NCBI RefSeq assembly: GCF_002259595.1
Contig: NZ_MWWU01000001.1
Location: 1-64,000, forward strand
Origin: Aeriscardovia aeriphila
GTDB taxonomy: Bacteria > Actinomycetota > Actinomycetes > Actinomycetales > Bifidobacteriaceae
Direction of reading: 5' to 3'
Length of the DNA stretch: 64,000 bases
The notes beneath the pieces are model-generated. The model saw only the letters and a program-made list of their open reading frames with translations. It was not told the DNA's origin and ran no database searches. Below are positions 27,037 through 35,285 of this stretch, piece by piece. Numbering within the stretch: the stretch's first letter is position 1; each line of letters opens with the position of its first letter. A program made the translations under genes and the position numbers.

Positions 27037-28129
27037 AAGCAATCTTATGCTGCTCAGGAAGAGAAGGAATAGTAACCTTTACTCGAGTTAGAGATCGTTG
27101 ACTAATTCCTTGTGCTGTTCCCCCAGTAGCGAGGATACGTAGTTGATTTTGTACTTGCGGAGATCGCAAAAGACAAGCTAGGTAATCATCTGAAACAAGA
27201 TCACCTTGCGGAATAAAAGCAATAACTCTCTGACTTAGGATATATGGTTCAGAATCAGGAATCTGAGCAACATTCCCCATGGGAGCTTCAGTAGTGATCA
27301 CAACCTCTCCTGGGTATAATTCGTTACCTGTCATCCATTTGTCATATAAAGCTTTATTTCCATAGTGAGGATCTACAGCAAAGTCAATATATCCTTGTTT
27401 TACATTTAGTGCAGAGAGGGCGAGATATTTTGTCGGCTCTGGAGTCCATTCCATTCCAATCTTTTTCGGAGTTTTACCCCTATAATCGATGATTCTGTCT
27501 ATTAATTCCAAGAATCGTCGATCTTCCCACTCCGGAAAATCAGAGCCATCATCAGCCTTAAAGCGCAGTTTGCGAGAGAAAATCTGCTGCATCAAAGCTT
27601 TCTTCGCTTGCGTGAGAAGATCAAATTTTCGCCGACACAAAGTGAGGGTGGAATCAATGGATCCGAGGAAAGAAGAAATTACTTTCTGCTCTTCGACGGA
27701 AGGCAACGCAACTGTTGTCTCCAGAACTTGCTTTTTGGAAACACTAGGAATTGTTGCAGTCTGCTGATCACGAATAAGTTGATTTTCTCTAACTTTTAAC
27801 GCATAGTAGAGGAAAATCCAATCAGACTCATCCAACACCTCAATAGAATGGCAGCTGTTGCCAGCCCAAAAAGCCGTAGCTGAACGGTTTACGAAGCCAG
27901 CAGCTCCTCTGGCACTAATAATGACTTTGTTCCCTGTCTGATTGTATTCACTGTAGTATCCAGTATTAGTTTTCCCTCCGTTGTAGACCGGGTAAGGATA
28001 AGAATCATCTTGCTTAGTCTTGATAACAAATTCGCCACTCGTAACTTTGCAGAAGTCCTGGATTCTTCGCTGCTCCCAATCGTTCGTGAAGCCGTCAAAA
28101 CGCACAGAAGGAGTTGATTTTTCACTCAT
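26936..28129 (-). CDS. hsdS: Type I restriction-modification specificity subunit (expressed copy)
   Basis: A 397-residue protein. The start MSEKSTPSVRF overlaps the hsdM stop by 8 nt (ATGAGTGA), so it is coupled to hsdM. The N-terminal VRFDGFTNDWEQRR is the fixed leader. TRD1 covers about 21-165, the central conserved helix about 165-200 (LCRRKFDLLTQAKKALMQQ), TRD2 about 205-360, and the C-terminal helix about 360-397 (SSADALIDQARVELEQW). HsdS recognises a bipartite DNA target and holds HsdM and HsdR together. Its inverted repeats with the silent cassette allow exchange of either TRD, in principle four specificities. The frame is intact. Confidence 0.92.
   Translation of the reverse strand: MSEKSTPSVRFDGFTNDWEQRRIQDFCKVTSGEFVIKTKQDDSYPYPVYNGGKTNTGYYSEYNQTGNKVIISARGAAGFVNRSATAFWAGNSCHSIEVLDESDWIFLYYALKVRENQLIRDQQTATIPSVSKKQVLETTVALPSVEEQKVISSFLGSIDSTLTLCRRKFDLLTQAKKALMQQIFSRKLRFKADDGSDFPEWEDRRFLELIDRIIDYRGKTPKKIGMEWTPEPTKYLALSALNVKQGYIDFAVDPHYGNKALYDKWMTGNELYPGEVVITTEAPMGNVAQIPDSEPYILSQRVIAFIPQGDLVSDDYLACLLRSPQVQNQLRILATGGTAQGISQRSLTRVKVTIPSLPEQHKIASCLSSADALIDQARVELEQWREVKKSLLQQLFV
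27574..27641 (-). repeat. hsdS inversion repeat B (active copy)
   Basis: Inverse partner of 25215-25282, with one mismatch in 68 bp. Confidence 0.85.
28068..28079 (-). repeat. hsdS inversion repeat A (active copy)
   Basis: Inverse partner of 24712-24723 (TTGGGAGCAGCG), 12 bp, identical. Confidence 0.75.
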
Positions 28130-29911
28130 CAGAGCCGACCTTCTTCTGCAAGAATGAAACGAAGGAATCAAGGTTTGCCTGCAGTTGAGCGTCGTCAGAA
28201 TGCAGCTGGCGAGCCATACCCAAAAGCTCCTTCTGCTTTTGCATCATCTGAGAATCAATATCACTCAGCTCACGAGTCACAGCACCCAAATCAACTGGTG
28301 GCTCCTCCTCAAACGTATCAACGTAGCGAGGAATGTTGAGGTTGTAATCGTTGCTGGCAATCTCATCCATGCTGGCAACATGAGCGAACTTATCAACGTC
28401 CTGACGCGCAACATAAGCGTTGACAATCTTAGAAATGTTCTCATCTGTCAAGGAATTCTGGTTCTTACCAGGCTTAAATTCCTTACTAGCATCAATGAAG
28501 AGAATGTTATTCTCATTCGCCCCACGGTTGCTCTTCAACACAAGCAAGCACACAGGAATAGATGTGCCATGGAAGAGGTTCGGAGCCAAACCAATAACAG
28601 CATCCAAACGGTTCAAATCGCGAACAATGTACTCACGAATCGTCTGCTCAGCACCACCGCGGAAAAGCACACCATGTGGCAACAGCACAGCCACACGGCC
28701 ATCCTGCTCATCCATGTGGTAGAGCATGTGCTCCACGAAAGCATAGTCAGCGTGCGACTTGGGAGGAAGCTTGCCAGCGCCGGAATAACGAGGATCATCC
28801 AACAAAGCAGGGTTCGCATCATACTTCAACGAATACGGCGGGTTGCACACCTGAACCGTCATCTTCACATCGCCATACTTATCCTCACGAAGAGTATCTC
28901 CCTTGTAAATGTCAAAGTTCTGATAATCAATGCCGTGCATGAGCATGTTCATGCGAGCCAAGTTGTACGTGGTTGCATTGTTTTCCTGACCATAGAAATG
29001 ACCAACGCGCTGCTTCGTCAAATGCTTCTGCACTTCGAGCAACATGGAAGCAGAACCGCAGGTGCAATCGCCCACCGTCTTCGCCTCATCCAAGCCGATA
29101 GTAGCCAAAGTTGCCACCAAGCGTGACGGGCCAGCCGGAGTGAAGAACTCACCACTCTTCTCTTCTTGCCCGCGTCGGAAGCGAACTTACCGATCAAGAT
29201 CATGTATGCAGTGCCAAGAACATCGAACTGCTGGTCGGCAACATGCAAATCCAGCTCGTTGACGCGCAGAATCACCTTGGAAATGAGAGCGGTACGGTCA
29301 GCAACAGAATCGCCTAAATCGGGGTCCTGCAACTTCATGTCGTTAAACAAGCCAGAGAAATCCGACTCTGAAGGCTGGCCAATAGTGGAGCCCACCAGTT
29401 CGTTGACCGCGCGCTCATAATCTTCAATGCTGAAGCGGTCAGCGTCATCGCGAGGACTGACAATCTTACGAACAAGCTCGCGGTACAGGTTCTCCGGCTT
29501 AATAATGAAGCCCAAGCCAGCCAGCGACATCTGCTCCACAGCCGGGCGGTAGTCATCGTCAGCGAATGCCTGCTCGTAAGTGATGTCAGAATCCTCATTC
29601 TTGAGCAGGTTCTTCATGTAGTTTTCTGTGCTCTGCGAAAGGTAGGAGTAGAAAATAGTGCCCAGAATGTAGTTGCGGAACTTGGTAGAATCCATGTTGC
29701 CGCGCAGGTCGTTGGCAATGGCCCACAGCTTGCTGGACAGTGCGGCGGCCTGGTCGCGGTAGATAGCTTCCTTCTGTTCAGAAGTTTCCTGGGAAGCTTC
29801 GTTGGAAGTTCCCTCAGGGTTTCTCTCAGAAGTTTCCGTGGGCATGTGAGCCTTTTCATCGCTGACAGCGTTATCAACGAGATTTTCCACCACAGAGTGC
29901 TTATCCGTCAT
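28122..29911 (-). pseudogene. hsdM: Type I modification methyltransferase gene, frameshifted by a 5-bp tandem duplication
   Basis: HsdM is the N6-adenine methyltransferase subunit. The first part (29911 down to 29165) reads as a normal HsdM N-terminal helical domain after a Ser/Glu/Thr-rich leader of about 45 residues (KLWAIANDLRGNMDSTKF). It leaves frame after SDAGKK. The rest (28122-29120, different frame) carries the catalytic domain with TCGSASMLLEV and the NPPY motif. Removing one copy of a tandem CTCTT (29155-29164; AAGAG on the coding strand) restores KKSGEFFTPAGPSRLVATL, the conserved HsdM motif. As written, no full-length methyltransferase is made. The ATG lies 1 nt past the hsdR stop, and the stop overlaps hsdS. 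Confidence 0.9.
29155..29164 (-). repeat. Two tandem CTCTT units causing the hsdM frameshift
   Basis: CTCTTCTCTT on plus. One unit would keep hsdM in frame; two units shift it. A slippage or recombination event is the likely cause. Confidence 0.85.
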
Positions 29912-29912
29912 A

Positions 29913-32891
29913 CTATTCTCCTTCAGCCTGGAAGCGCAGGGATTCCTGCTTCACAAATTCTTTGAGAGCCTTGATCAGCTTGATCACTTTCAACAAGCCC
30001 AAGTGGTACGGCTCGAGTGCCTTACGGATGTCCTCATCGGAGAGCTCACCGCGGAAGTTATGCTCAGTGAACACGTGCTGAACATCCTCCGGTTTCAAGC
30101 CGTTCTCCTGAGCGAAAGCCTCGAGTTCGTGCTGCAGCACCTGCTTCTCATATTCCTCATAAGCCTCAGAAATATTCGCATCCTCGGGAAGCTCATAGAA
30201 CACGTTCTCCAAGAAGCCCACAATAATGTCCTTCTTGGCACGCAAAGCAGCATTATCAGAGCGCTCAATTTCGCGCTTGACGAGGTCAATATCACGCTCG
30301 CGCTCCTCAGCCGTCTTTTTGCTGGATTTTGCTTCCTTCAGCAAGCCCAGAATATACATAACGTTGATGCGGTCAGTGCGCACGAGTTCGATTTCAAAAT
30401 CAACATCAACCGGAACTGGCGCTTTCTTCTTATCATCCTGAACGCGCGTTTGATCGTAGAAGTACAAGTATGCCGACTTATACACTTCAAACTCTTCTTC
30501 ATCCATCGCAACAGAGAGGTCGTGCCAATCAAACTGCGAGAAGGTTTTCAGCGTAGCCAGCGTTCCTGCCAGAGCGCGGAAATTAACAATAAACTCGCGA
30601 ATATCGTCTTCAGCCTGCAAGTTCAAAGCCATATCAGCCGTCGGAGCAACCAACCTGACGTGAGCAACATTGCGAACCCAGCGCTCGAGGTATTCCGGGT
30701 AGCTTTCCAGCACGATGCAGTTAGGGTCGCCATCACCTGAGAACAGGCGCAAAGCGTCATCCTGTGCCTTCTTGATGTTGCGGTAAGAAATAATTTGGCC
30801 AAACTGCTTCGTTGGCTTATCCACACGGTTGGTACGCGAGTACGCCTGAACGAGCGAATGCCACACGAGGTTCTTATCCAAGTACAAAGTATTCAGTGTT
30901 CTCGCGTCGAAGCCAGTCAGCATCATGTTGACGACCAGCAGGATGTCGATTTGTGGAAGCTCCTTTTGCTTCATTCGCTTGGAAATATCCTTGCGGTAAG
31001 CATCGAAGGAGTCGAGGCCGTAAGCTGTGTTGAACTCTTGGTTGTAGTCGTTCATGATGCGCTGGAGAAGCATTTGCGCGTTCTCCTTTTGCACTGGTGC
31101 AAGCTGCTGGTCGCCTTCTGACGTATCGGCTTGAGGGTCGAGGTACATCGCAGGATTATCAGGAGCATCCTCATTATCTGCGTAGGAGAAAATAGCAGCA
31201 AGGCGGAATCGCTTTTCCTCTGGTCGCTGCTCGTTGAGGGCCTTGAAGACGTCATAGTACTTGCCCAAAGTTTCTATCGAGTCAACAGCAAAGAGCGAGG
31301 TGTACGTGTCTGCTCCTTGAATGGCGTGCTGATCGTGATGGGCAAAAATATGTTCTGCAACCTTCTCAATGCGCTGAGGGGCATGGTAGAGCGGGGAAAT
31401 GTCGATATCATGCTCTGCACAGTACTGTGGGTCGTCAAGCTTCTCAGGGTCAACACCTGGAGCAGCAACATCGGTAATTTTGATGGAATTCTCAAACTCC
31501 ACGGAGAAGCGCAGAACATTGCCGTCGGCGATGGCGTCCTTGATCATGTACTTGTGCAAGCACGCTGGGAGCTTGTCGCCTGCGGAGAAAATGTCTGCTG
31601 TGGTTTGGCGCGCACTTCCCCTATTCTCTTCGAAAATCGGGGTTCCGGTGAAGCCAATGTAATTGGCGTTGCGGAAGGTGCGGTCGATATCGCGATGCAT
31701 TTTGCCAAACTGAGAGCGGTGACATTCGTCGATAATGAAGACGACCTTCTTATCGCGGTAGCTTTCCATCAGATCGCGGTAGCGTTCGCTACGCACTGCG
31801 GTCGCCATCTTTTGAATGGTGGTGACAATCAGTTTTCTGTCGGCTTGCTTCAGCTGCTTGACAAGCACTGCCGTCGAGGTAGAGCCGTCGACACTGTCTG
31901 CTTCGAAAGAGTTATATTCATCAACCGTCTGGTCGTCGAGGTCCTTACGGTCGATGAGGAAAATCACTTTGTCAATCCTGGGCTGGTCGCGCAAAAGCTG
32001 GGCGAGCTTAAAGGATGTCAGTGTTTTACCCGAGCCTGTGCAAGCAAAGACGTATCCGTTCTTATTTTCAACGATGACGCGCTTCATAGCTGCCTTCACC
32101 GCGAAAATCTGATACGGGCGCATTACCATCAGCACAGGCTCAGTGGTTTTGATCACCATGAACTTGCTGATCATTTCCACGAGAGCGGCACGCTGGAAGA
32201 AGGTGGCGGTGAACTCTTCGAGCCTGTTAATACGCTTGTTGTGCTCATCAGTCCAGAAGAAGACGAGCGACTTCAAAATATTGTTCGGTACACCGTTAAC
32301 CGTTTCATTCTCATTGCAGAAGTACTTAGTCAAAGCCGAGTTCGACACGACGAAAAGCTGCAGGAAGTGGAAAAGGCCTTTGAAGGAGTAACTGCGATAC
32401 CTGTTAATCTGATTGATCGCTTCGTTAATATCAACGCCATTACGCTTCAATTCAATCTGAACCACAGGAAGGCCGTTGAGCAGGACGGTGACGTCATAGC
32501 GGTTCTTATACACCACATCGTTGCGATGAGCGGGGTCCATGGTGATTTGGTGGGCAACTTGGAAAGTGTTATTGTCCCAAATCGAGTCAAAGAAGCTTAA
32601 ATAGACGGTTTTCTCATTGTCGAGCGTAAGCACCCATTGGTCGCGCAGAATCTTCGCCGACTCGTACACCGACTTCTTGTCGACATGGTTCATCACGCGC
32701 TCAAACTCAGAGTCGGAGAAGCTTGCCTCACCCTTGGCCTCAATGAGCTTTTTCGCATTGAGCTTGGCGAGTTGAACGCGGAAGTTATCAAGGACGTCTT
32801 GGTACGTATGCAGATCGACGTACTCATAGCCAATCTGTTCCAAGCGCTCGATGAAGAGATTCTCCAGCTCCAACTCTGACACCCGTGTCAT
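29913..32891 (-). CDS. hsdR: Type I restriction subunit (endonuclease/translocase)
   Basis: A 992-residue ATP-dependent DNA translocase and nuclease of a type I system. The N-terminal nuclease domain has the PD-ExK-like motif in VVQIELKRNGVDINEAINQ (about 150-170). The SF2 helicase motor follows with Walker A (ACTGSGKTLTSFK, about 285), motif II IIDECHRSQFG (about 395) and GFTGTPIFEE (about 420). RecA2 motifs include MLTGFDARTLNTLYLDK and VQAYSRTNRV (about 660-700). A C-terminal helical region binds the methylase. The ATG follows GAGGAG. The gene is first in hsdR-hsdM-hsdS, starting 28 bp from tRNA-Arg. It is intact, unlike hsdM. HsdR alone is not expected to cleave without HsdM and HsdS. Confidence 0.93.
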   Translation of the reverse strand: MTRVSELELENLFIERLEQIGYEYVDLHTYQDVLDNFRVQLAKLNAKKLIEAKGEASFSDSEFERVMNHVDKKSVYESAKILRDQWVLTLDNEKTVYLSFFDSIWDNNTFQVAHQITMDPAHRNDVVYKNRYDVTVLLNGLPVVQIELKRNGVDINEAINQINRYRSYSFKGLFHFLQLFVVSNSALTKYFCNENETVNGVPNNILKSLVFFWTDEHNKRINRLEEFTATFFQRAALVEMISKFMVIKTTEPVLMVMRPYQIFAVKAAMKRVIVENKNGYVFACTGSGKTLTSFKLAQLLRDQPRIDKVIFLIDRKDLDDQTVDEYNSFEADSVDGSTSTAVLVKQLKQADRKLIVTTIQKMATAVRSERYRDLMESYRDKKVVFIIDECHRSQFGKMHRDIDRTFRNANYIGFTGTPIFEENRGSARQTTADIFSAGDKLPACLHKYMIKDAIADGNVLRFSVEFENSIKITDVAAPGVDPEKLDDPQYCAEHDIDISPLYHAPQRIEKVAEHIFAHHDQHAIQGADTYTSLFAVDSIETLGKYYDVFKALNEQRPEEKRFRLAAIFSYADNEDAPDNPAMYLDPQADTSEGDQQLAPVQKENAQMLLQRIMNDYNQEFNTAYGLDSFDAYRKDISKRMKQKELPQIDILLVVNMMLTGFDARTLNTLYLDKNLVWHSLVQAYSRTNRVDKPTKQFGQIISYRNIKKAQDDALRLFSGDGDPNCIVLESYPEYLERWVRNVAHVRLVAPTADMALNLQAEDDIREFIVNFRALAGTLATLKTFSQFDWHDLSVAMDEEEFEVYKSAYLYFYDQTRVQDDKKKAPVPVDVDFEIELVRTDRINVMYILGLLKEAKSSKKTAEERERDIDLVKREIERSDNAALRAKKDIIVGFLENVFYELPEDANISEAYEEYEKQVLQHELEAFAQENGLKPEDVQHVFTEHNFRGELSDEDIRKALEPYHLGLLKVIKLIKALKEFVKQESLRFQAEGE

Positions 32892-32918
32892 AATGACTCC
32901 TCACGTCGATGGGGTGAG

Positions 32919-32991
32919 TGGGCCCGACGCGGGTCGAACGCGCGACCTTCTGTTCCGGAGACAGACGCTCTATCCACTGAGCTACGGGCCC
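32919..32991 (-). tRNA. tRNA-Arg (CCG anticodon)
   Basis: On the minus strand: acceptor stem GGGCCCG / CGGGCCC, D arm with CAGTGGATAGAGC, anticodon stem-loop TCTGTCTCCGGAACAGA with CCG, T arm with GTTCGACCC, discriminator A. No encoded CCA. It borders the restriction-modification island. Confidence 0.93.
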
Positions 32992-33059
32992 ATAAAAAGT
33001 GCTGGCCATGTCAAAGAGTCCATACAAAAGATGACGCGACCAGCACAAGCTCAACTCTA

Positions 33060-33088
33060 ACACTTTCGCTGTATCGCAGCGAAAGTGT
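33060..33088. terminator. Long hairpin after the thioredoxin/TPR gene
   Basis: A 12-bp perfect stem, ACACTTTCGCTG / CAGCGAAAGTGT, with a 5-nt loop. No clear T-run follows on either strand, so its role as terminator of the gene ending at 33164 is only probable. Confidence 0.5.
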
Positions 33089-33163
33089 CAGGCGGGAAAA
33101 GTACCGCTTTCCCTGCAAGCTCAGGTTTTCTTGTCCAGCAGTTTGGCTTGAGATTAGCACTTC

Positions 33164-34204
33164 TCAGTACAGCAGCACGGACAAGCGGCGGCGGGCGCGA
33201 GCAACGCGAGGGTCGTCATCCCTGCAGATGGGGAAGTACGACACGAGGCGCTTCCTCACCTCATCCAAAGCCTCACGGTGGCTGGCAGCAAAGTCGAGCA
33301 AGCGCGAGAAGGCGTCGTCAACAAAACCGCCGATCAGGTCAACATCCGCAACGGCCAACTGCGCATCCACATCATCTGGGTTGGCGGCAGCAGCCTCGCG
33401 CACCTTGTTCACGTTGGCAGTAGCAGATCGAGCGAGTAAGAGTGCCTTCGCGTGCTCGCGTGCAGCGATGCGATCGCTCGGGTCTGCTTCCAAAACCTTG
33501 CCGTATTCGAGGGCTGCGCCGGAGAAATCACCTTGAGCGGCGAGATCATGCGCTTTTTGGTGGGTTGGTGGCACATTGGCGTTGGTGGTTTCGCTGGTTT
33601 CGCTCGGTGCAGCATCCGCTTGCGCGTCCATACGGGCGGTACCGTAGCCGTCCGAACCGTCAGAAGCGGAAGATTCAGAGTCCTGAGAATCTTGGTCGGA
33701 ACTTTCCATGTGAGGTGCCGTACCAGAAATGCCTTGCTTATGGGCAAGCTCAACCAGGCGCGCGACCACGCGGTCCATCTGCGCAAGCTCAGAAGCGTCA
33801 GGAACACCTTGGGTAATTGGGATTGGCCTGCCGCCCAGCAGCAGCACGAGGGCCGGAACGCCTTGCAATTGCAGGGCTTGAGCGATGGCCGGGTACTTCT
33901 TGGCATCGATGCGAGCCAGCTGAATGCCACCCTTCTGCGCGTCAACGGCCTTGTGCAGCACCTCGGTGAGCTTGAAAAGCCTGTCATCGTCAGCAATCCA
34001 GACGTACAGGAGCACCGGGTAGGTTTGCGAACTGCGCACTACCGATTCGAAGCTTTCGGTGGTCACGTCGATGGTATAGCCGCCAGCTTTCGGCGCGCCG
34101 CCCTTCTCGCCTGGCTTGGCGTCAACATGGTGGGCGACGGTGCTCAAGTCGACGGCACCTGCCAGCGAAATTCCCACGTTCATCTTTTCCTGTTTATCTG
34201 CCAT
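33164..34204 (-). CDS. Thioredoxin-fold/TPR co-chaperone-like protein (YbbN/CnoX type)
   Basis: A 346-residue cytoplasmic protein with no signal peptide. Residues about 50-160 form a thioredoxin-like domain (PVLLYVWIADDDRLFKLTEVL, LARIDAKKYPAIAQALQLQGVPALVLLLGG). The redox Cys pair is missing, the usual position being occupied by IADDD. After an acidic Ser/Asp/Ala linker (about 165-215), a TPR-like helical region runs to the C-terminus (DLAAQGDFSGAALEYGKVLE). The layout matches YbbN/CnoX, a holdase that passes clients to chaperonins; actinobacterial members commonly lack CxxC. There is no direct functional evidence in the context. Confidence 0.75.
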   Translation of the reverse strand: MADKQEKMNVGISLAGAVDLSTVAHHVDAKPGEKGGAPKAGGYTIDVTTESFESVVRSSQTYPVLLYVWIADDDRLFKLTEVLHKAVDAQKGGIQLARIDAKKYPAIAQALQLQGVPALVLLLGGRPIPITQGVPDASELAQMDRVVARLVELAHKQGISGTAPHMESSDQDSQDSESSASDGSDGYGTARMDAQADAAPSETSETTNANVPPTHQKAHDLAAQGDFSGAALEYGKVLEADPSDRIAAREHAKALLLARSATANVNKVREAAAANPDDVDAQLAVADVDLIGGFVDDAFSRLLDFAASHREALDEVRKRLVSYFPICRDDDPRVARARRRLSVLLY

Positions 34205-34227
34205 TTTGCCTTCTTTTTTGGGAGTTT

Positions 34228-34240
34228 CTTAAGATTATCA
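34228..34240 (+). repeat. Copy of the dispersed CTYRAGATTATCA motif
   Basis: CTTAAGATTATCA followed by GCGC, intergenic, 23 bp upstream of the thioredoxin/TPR start. Confidence 0.75.
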
Positions 34241-34274
34241 GCGCTGTTTCACGTGGTGCGCAGCGCAGGGGCGC

Positions 34275-35285
34275 TCACTTCACGGCTTCAGCGGAAATCG
34301 GCTGGCGCTCAGCGCCCACAGCCTGAATCGTCGCCTTCGAACCAGCCGGTGGAATGTAGAGAGCAACCACATTGGTGTATTCCACACGGATTGTTGCCGT
34401 CGCCTCCTGGTTACCAAACAACGCTTTTTCTGCGTCAGAAGCAGGGCCAGAAGTGCGGCCCTCCCCTGCTGAGCGCGTCCATTCGGAGTTAATCGCCGCG
34501 ATGACGAGGTCACCACCATCAGCGGAACGGACAACGGCCAGAGAGTTGTAATCCGGAGTGAAAATCTGGTGTTGTTCGCCCTTATTGGCCTTCACGCCTT
34601 CATCGACTGAGGAAACGAGGTCCGCCAAGCTCTTGCGGAACTGGTCGTCGCTAAACTTCTTCGGCATGTCGCCCGTCGGGTTCTCCAAGCTCGAGGCGTA
34701 GGCTGCGACAGCTTCGCGAGGAGTCATGAGCAGGCCGGAATCCTCCAAGGTGCCTTGGCGAGTGCCGATCGACGGAATTTCAAACTTCGGCAACTTCACG
34801 CCGGAGAACAGGCGCACCAAACCCCACAGCGAGTAGTTCTGCTGGCCATTGGGCTGGCGCATCACGAGCAAACGTTCCGACTGCTGGTCGTCGGTGGTGG
34901 TTGTGATGGTCACGATCGCGCGCGGCCAGCCGGTGGCGATGGGCAGAACGCGCTGGCGAATGGTGTGAGGAATGACCATTTTAGCATCATTCGTGTTGGT
35001 CTGCTTTTCGATGTTGAGCTGGCTGGTGCGAATGGCAAGCTCGGGGCCGGTGACGCGCGGGCTGAGCAGCGTTGGGTCTTTCTTTTCGTCGGCGGCGGCG
35101 ATCGCGTCGAAAATGGCCTTTTCGATTTGCTTGGCCTTGCTCAGCGATACTGCCGGCTTGCTCACCACGTCGGTGCTGACCTGAGTCGTCGTGGTGGAGG
35201 GGCTCATTTGCCCGCATCCGGCGAGGCTCATCATGCTGGCAAGGGCAATGACGCTGGTAAGGCTGGTTTTCCAAGCTTTACTCAT
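34275..35285 (-). CDS. Secreted lipoprotein of unknown function
   Basis: A 336-residue precursor. The start MSKAWKTSLTSV overlaps the stop of the upstream gene by 8 nt (ATGAGTAA); an 11-codon upstream extension is less likely. A signal peptide ends in the lipobox LAGC (Cys24). The mature part has no domain I can name. It is mixed alpha/beta with a YSLWGLVRLFSGVKLPKFEIP segment and many polar residues. The tight coupling to the gene upstream suggests that the two products work together at the cell surface. Orthologues are expected in other bifidobacteria as conserved hypothetical proteins (inference). Confidence 0.7.
   Translation of the reverse strand: MSKAWKTSLTSVIALASMMSLAGCGQMSPSTTTTQVSTDVVSKPAVSLSKAKQIEKAIFDAIAAADEKKDPTLLSPRVTGPELAIRTSQLNIEKQTNTNDAKMVIPHTIRQRVLPIATGWPRAIVTITTTTDDQQSERLLVMRQPNGQQNYSLWGLVRLFSGVKLPKFEIPSIGTRQGTLEDSGLLMTPREAVAAYASSLENPTGDMPKKFSDDQFRKSLADLVSSVDEGVKANKGEQHQIFTPDYNSLAVVRSADGGDLVIAAINSEWTRSAGEGRTSGPASDAEKALFGNQEATATIRVEYTNVVALYIPPAGSKATIQAVGAERQPISAEAVK

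Noticed and set aside
23357-32991. Prophage or integrative element
   Set aside because: Apart from the recombinase there are no phage structural, replication or conjugation genes, and no att repeats were seen at tRNA-Arg.
33060-33088. Attachment site or regulatory palindrome near tRNA-Arg
   Set aside because: A single perfect hairpin just past the stop of the thioredoxin/TPR gene is more simply a transcript end.
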